NCBI GenBank assembly: GCA_964622375.1
Contig: CAZUQA010000063.1
Span: 1-18,304 of the forward strand
Source: CAZUQA01 sp964622375
GTDB taxonomy: Bacteria > Bacillota_I > Bacilli_A > Erysipelotrichales > Erysipelotrichaceae
Length of the DNA: 18,304 nt
Direction of reading: 5' to 3'
Shown here piece by piece: positions 15,757 through 18,304 of this stretch. The position numbers and the translations under genes are program-made. The notes under the pieces were generated by a model, which saw only the letters and a program-made list of their open reading frames with translations, ran no database searches and was not told the origin of the DNA. Position 1 is the first letter of the stretch. Each line of letters starts with the position of its first letter.

Positions 15757-16599
15757 TTATTCCGATTTTTGTTCGGTTGCACCCTTCGCTTGGTTCTTAT
15801 TGACTAAACTAAGGCAGGCTAGCAATACCAGATAACCTAAAGCACTTTCAACATTGAGCATCACCGTCGCTTTAAAAATCCGAATCGTCAAACTGGCAAA
15901 GTACGGTATGCCATACATCACTTGTAACCAATAGGGTGTCAGGATGATGTTGACTATTAATTCCACAACAACAACGGCGACAAACCACAACTCATAAGCC
16001 AAACTGCCACTTTTAATTTTATTGCTGACAAACTTGTGGACAATTACGATGATTAGCAATAGTAAGGTCACAGTTAGCATCAGCAATAAGCGGTTGGTGA
16101 AGTTTAGTACAAGTAAAGCTTCACTGGAAAACTTGATTTCTTTAGCACTAAATAACGCGAGCAGATTTAGCAACCAAACTATAACCAGCAACGCCCAGAG
16201 CAACTTTTTAGGTTCTTTGACCTGAGAAAAACGATTAGTAATAATGGCCGGCAACACAGCACACAGTATCGTTCCTAAAGTGAAACCCAAGAAAGGATAT
16301 TCACTGGGGCTAACTAACAAACCAACAATATCGACTACCAAACCCAAGAAGAAAGCAGCAAAAGGCCCTAATAAAACACCACCGATCATCAATGGTAACT
16401 GTGAAATACCGATTCTTAAACTCGGTACACCAAACAAGGGTATATTCAGTGACAACAATGTCAAAACCTGCTTAGCTACGGTAAAAAAGGCAATTAAGGC
16501 TATAGTTTTTATGCTAATCTTTTTCGGATAGACTTTGTGCAGCCAAATAGCCAACAAAACAATCACCACTAGACAAACTGCTTGTACTATTAAGTCCAT
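15757..16599 (-). CDS. ECF transporter S-component, folate (FolT)-like
   Basis: This integral membrane protein binds the vitamin and works with the shared EcfA/A'/T energising module, which is not encoded here. The segment RIGISQLPLMIGGVLLGP, then LGLVVDIVGLL and SEYPFLGFTLGTIL, is close to the pattern in folate-type S-components. The C-terminal NIILTPYWLQVMYGIPY with R and K shortly after also fits. At 280 residues it is longer than the usual 170-200. The extra length is an N-terminal helix and an inserted hydrophobic hairpin (about 130-195) between the conserved halves. The ATG at 16599 has AGGAG 5 nt upstream. It lies 8 nt after the ung stop, so it is probably in the MATE-ung transcript. 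Folate is the likely substrate by similarity; another vitamin is possible. Confidence 0.8.
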   Translation of the reverse strand: MDLIVQAVCLVVIVLLAIWLHKVYPKKISIKTIALIAFFTVAKQVLTLLSLNIPLFGVPSLRIGISQLPLMIGGVLLGPFAAFFLGLVVDIVGLLVSPSEYPFLGFTLGTILCAVLPAIITNRFSQVKEPKKLLWALLVIVWLLNLLALFSAKEIKFSSEALLVLNFTNRLLLMLTVTLLLLIIVIVHKFVSNKIKSGSLAYELWFVAVVVVELIVNIILTPYWLQVMYGIPYFASLTIRIFKATVMLNVESALGYLVLLACLSLVNKNQAKGATEQKSE

Positions 16600-16607
16600 A
16601 CACTCTC

Positions 16608-17261
16608 CTAAAGACTAAAGTCAATGGGTTTTTGTCCCTGACTTAGTAGAAATTCGTTAATCTTGCTGAAAGGTCGGCTACCAAAGAAACCGCGGGCTGC
16701 ACTTAAAGGTGAAGGATGTTCACTTTCAATGATAAAGTGCCTGCTTAAATCGATAGCGTTTTTCAACTCTTGGGCTTTGCGGCCCCAAAGAACATAAACT
16801 AAAGGATAGCTTTTGTTATTTAGGTACTGGATCGTTGCCAAAGTGAAATTTTGCCAACCAAAATCCTCATGCGAGTAAGCCTGCCCGGCTTGCACGGTTA
16901 AGACGCGGTTTAGCAACAAGACTCCCTGTTGAGCCCAGCCACCGAGATCAGTTTCCCTTCTTATTATCCCTAAATCGCTTTCCAATTCCTTAAAAATATT
17001 GATTAGGCTGGGGGGAGCAATAACGCCACTGTTAACACTGAAACACAAGCCATTGGCTTGATTGAAACCATGATAAGGATCTTGACCAATTATTACCACC
17101 CTGGTATTAGCGTAACTGCATAATTTATAAGCCCGAAAAATGTCTTCGAGTTTAGGATACACTACTCCTTGACTGTAGGCTGCCTTAACTCTGGCGTAGA
17201 GTTTTTGGTAGTAGTCCTTTGCTTTTTCTTTGTTGAAAAAATCTTGCCAATCAGTACTCAT
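16608..17261 (-). CDS. ung: Uracil-DNA glycosylase (family 1)
   Basis: It removes uracil from DNA as the first step of base-excision repair. The 217 residues are the normal size for bacterial UNG. The water-activating motif GQDPYHG (59-65, with catalytic Asp61) is followed by NGLCFSV, and the DNA-intercalation motif HPSPLSAARGFFG starts at H182; LLLNRVLTVQAGQAYSH also matches. All family-1 key residues I can check are present. The ATG at 17261 has AAGGAA 7 nt upstream. The start overlaps the last 11 nt of the MATE gene, which suggests translational coupling. Confidence 0.97.
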   Translation of the reverse strand: MSTDWQDFFNKEKAKDYYQKLYARVKAAYSQGVVYPKLEDIFRAYKLCSYANTRVVIIGQDPYHGFNQANGLCFSVNSGVIAPPSLINIFKELESDLGIIRRETDLGGWAQQGVLLLNRVLTVQAGQAYSHEDFGWQNFTLATIQYLNNKSYPLVYVLWGRKAQELKNAIDLSRHFIIESEHPSPLSAARGFFGSRPFSKINEFLLSQGQKPIDFSL

Positions 17262-18304
17262 CTGAAAATTCCTTATTGTCTGTCAGATTGCGTATCCACT
17301 TACCTTTCTTGACCAGGTAATAGGCGACAGCTAGCTTCAGTATGTCAGTTGCTTGTCCGCAGATATATATCTGAATAATATTAAAATCTGTGAAATAGGT
17401 CAAGCCACCAACCACAACAATATTCACTGCCCACATGAATACCGAATCCATCAGTAAGGTATTTAACGTGTCGCCTCCGGCTCGCAAAATGAAATAACAC
17501 TCTGCCGAACCCATAAAAAGGCAGAACATAAAAGACTGAATCCAAATAAAGGATTGGGCAATGCTTTTAGCTTCCCCACTTACCGCGTATAAGTTAGGCA
17601 CAATAAAGGAACTGGCAAACATCAAAGCACTAAAAAGTAAGGCTATTCCCAGAGAAAAGTTAAGTATTTGATAGGCATCTTCTTTGGCTTCCTGAAGCTT
17701 GTTAGCTCCCAATTTTTGCGAAACGATGATCAGCGTCGCTGTAGCCATACCTCCAAACAAGATGAAAAACAAATCGCTGACCGTTTGTGAGATGGCATAA
17801 GCCACCATGACTTCCGTGCCGCGGGTAGCATAAAACTTCAATAGAGTGGTAAATCCGGAGGTCCAAAAAAATTCATTAATAACTAAAGGCAAAGCTTTAA
17901 TACTTATGGCTTTAGCTAAAGCTTTATCAATTTTAAAAAGGGCTGATATTTTTGTTTTAAAACTATAATCGCCAAAAATGGCGCTTAATAGAATAATGAG
18001 CATCTCCAAAGTTCGAGAAAGTAAAATCGCCAGTGCAGCACCAAATACTCCTAATTGCGGTAACCCCCAATGGCCAAAAATGAAGAGGTAGCTTAAAAGT
18101 CCATTTAGTAAGAAGCAAACTATGGAAACCAACATCGGGGTATGAACATCACCGCTAGCCCGCATAGCATCGTTAGTCGCCAGCGTTATCGTCAGAGGAA
18201 GCAAGGAGAAAGACAACAATTTCAAATAGATGGCACCTTGTTCAATCACACCGACCTCGGAAGTGAAAAAACTAAGCAATTGTCGAGGAAAAAGTAACGC
18301 CAAC
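17251..18304 (-). CDS. MATE-family multidrug/cation antiporter (N-terminus outside the window)
   Basis: The frame is open to the right edge (the first visible in-frame codon is TTG at 18303, not a real start), so about 100 N-terminal residues are missing from the usual 440-460. The visible 350 residues hold the rest of the twelve-helix MATE fold. Recognisable parts are YLKLLSFSLLPLTITLATNDAMRASGD, matching the helix-2/4 region of the family (shortened here), the mid-protein ISIKALPLVINEFFW that starts the second repeat, and ILRAGGDT in the second half. MATE proteins export drugs or metabolites using a Na+ or H+ gradient; substrate cannot be told. The stop overlaps the ung start by 11 nt. Confidence 0.9.
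   Translation of the reverse strand, partial: LALLFPRQLLSFFTSEVGVIEQGAIYLKLLSFSLLPLTITLATNDAMRASGDVHTPMLVSIVCFLLNGLLSYLFIFGHWGLPQLGVFGAALAILLSRTLEMLIILLSAIFGDYSFKTKISALFKIDKALAKAISIKALPLVINEFFWTSGFTTLLKFYATRGTEVMVAYAISQTVSDLFFILFGGMATATLIIVSQKLGANKLQEAKEDAYQILNFSLGIALLFSALMFASSFIVPNLYAVSGEAKSIAQSFIWIQSFMFCLFMGSAECYFILRAGGDTLNTLLMDSVFMWAVNIVVVGGLTYFTDFNIIQIYICGQATDILKLAVAYYLVKKGKWIRNLTDNKEFSDEY

Overview
The window looks like chromosome of a low-G+C, Gram-positive (Firmicutes/Bacillota) fermenter. Supporting signs are AGGAGG-type ribosome binding sites, frequent TTG starts, lactose/cellobiose-type PTS genes, a GlgC/GlgD pair, a eukaryotic-like Ser/Thr kinase and an ECF-type vitamin S-component. 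TGA is used as a stop (glgD, the MATE gene), so the mycoplasma code does not apply. An Erysipelotrichia-like host is my best guess, but the sequence does not prove it. No rRNA, tRNA, CRISPR array, transposase or phage gene was seen, and no gene-free stretch exceeds about 210 bp.

Layout. (1) 2-997 (+): 3' part of a surface protein with an Ig-like BIG2 domain, a short Cys pair, an SH3-like segment and an M23/LytM-like domain that has lost most catalytic residues. It ends at a terminator shared with the convergent lipoprotein gene (1055-2113, -). (2) 2324-4534 (+): a transmembrane Ser/Thr kinase with a good promoter and, in place of PASTA repeats, an extracellular half resembling TcaA-type modules. 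(3) 8361 to 4664 (-): glgC-glgD-glgA, a tight ADP-glucose/glycogen synthesis operon. (4) 11938 to 8563 (-): PTS IIB-IIC-IIA plus a GH1 6-phospho-beta-glucosidase, divergent from a LicR-type PRD regulator (12102-14018, +). This matches the lic beta-glucoside system of Bacillus, with a GH1 enzyme as the hydrolase. (5) 15579 to 14164 (-): a signal-anchored extracellular protein of unknown role with propeller-like sequence. (6) 18304 to 15757 (-): MATE transporter (truncated by the window), uracil-DNA glycosylase and a folate-type ECF S-component, overlapping or nearly so.

How it fits together. The PTS/GH1 unit would import and phosphorylate a beta-glucoside and cleave it to glucose-6-phosphate, which the adjacent glg operon could partly store as glycogen. 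The LicR-like regulator would sense PTS phosphorylation through its PRD and EIIA domains. The kinase, the lipoprotein and the propeller-like protein are probable envelope-facing proteins with no assigned partners.

The points most worth a second look are: the GH1 enzyme has Gln where the catalytic acid/base Glu is expected; the kinase has an unusual sensor half and Thr-rich juxtamembrane motifs; the LicR-like protein lacks the EIIB cysteine; the M23-like domain appears inactive; and three promoters carry palindromes that could be operators. I did not find a clear case for a wholly new multi-gene system.
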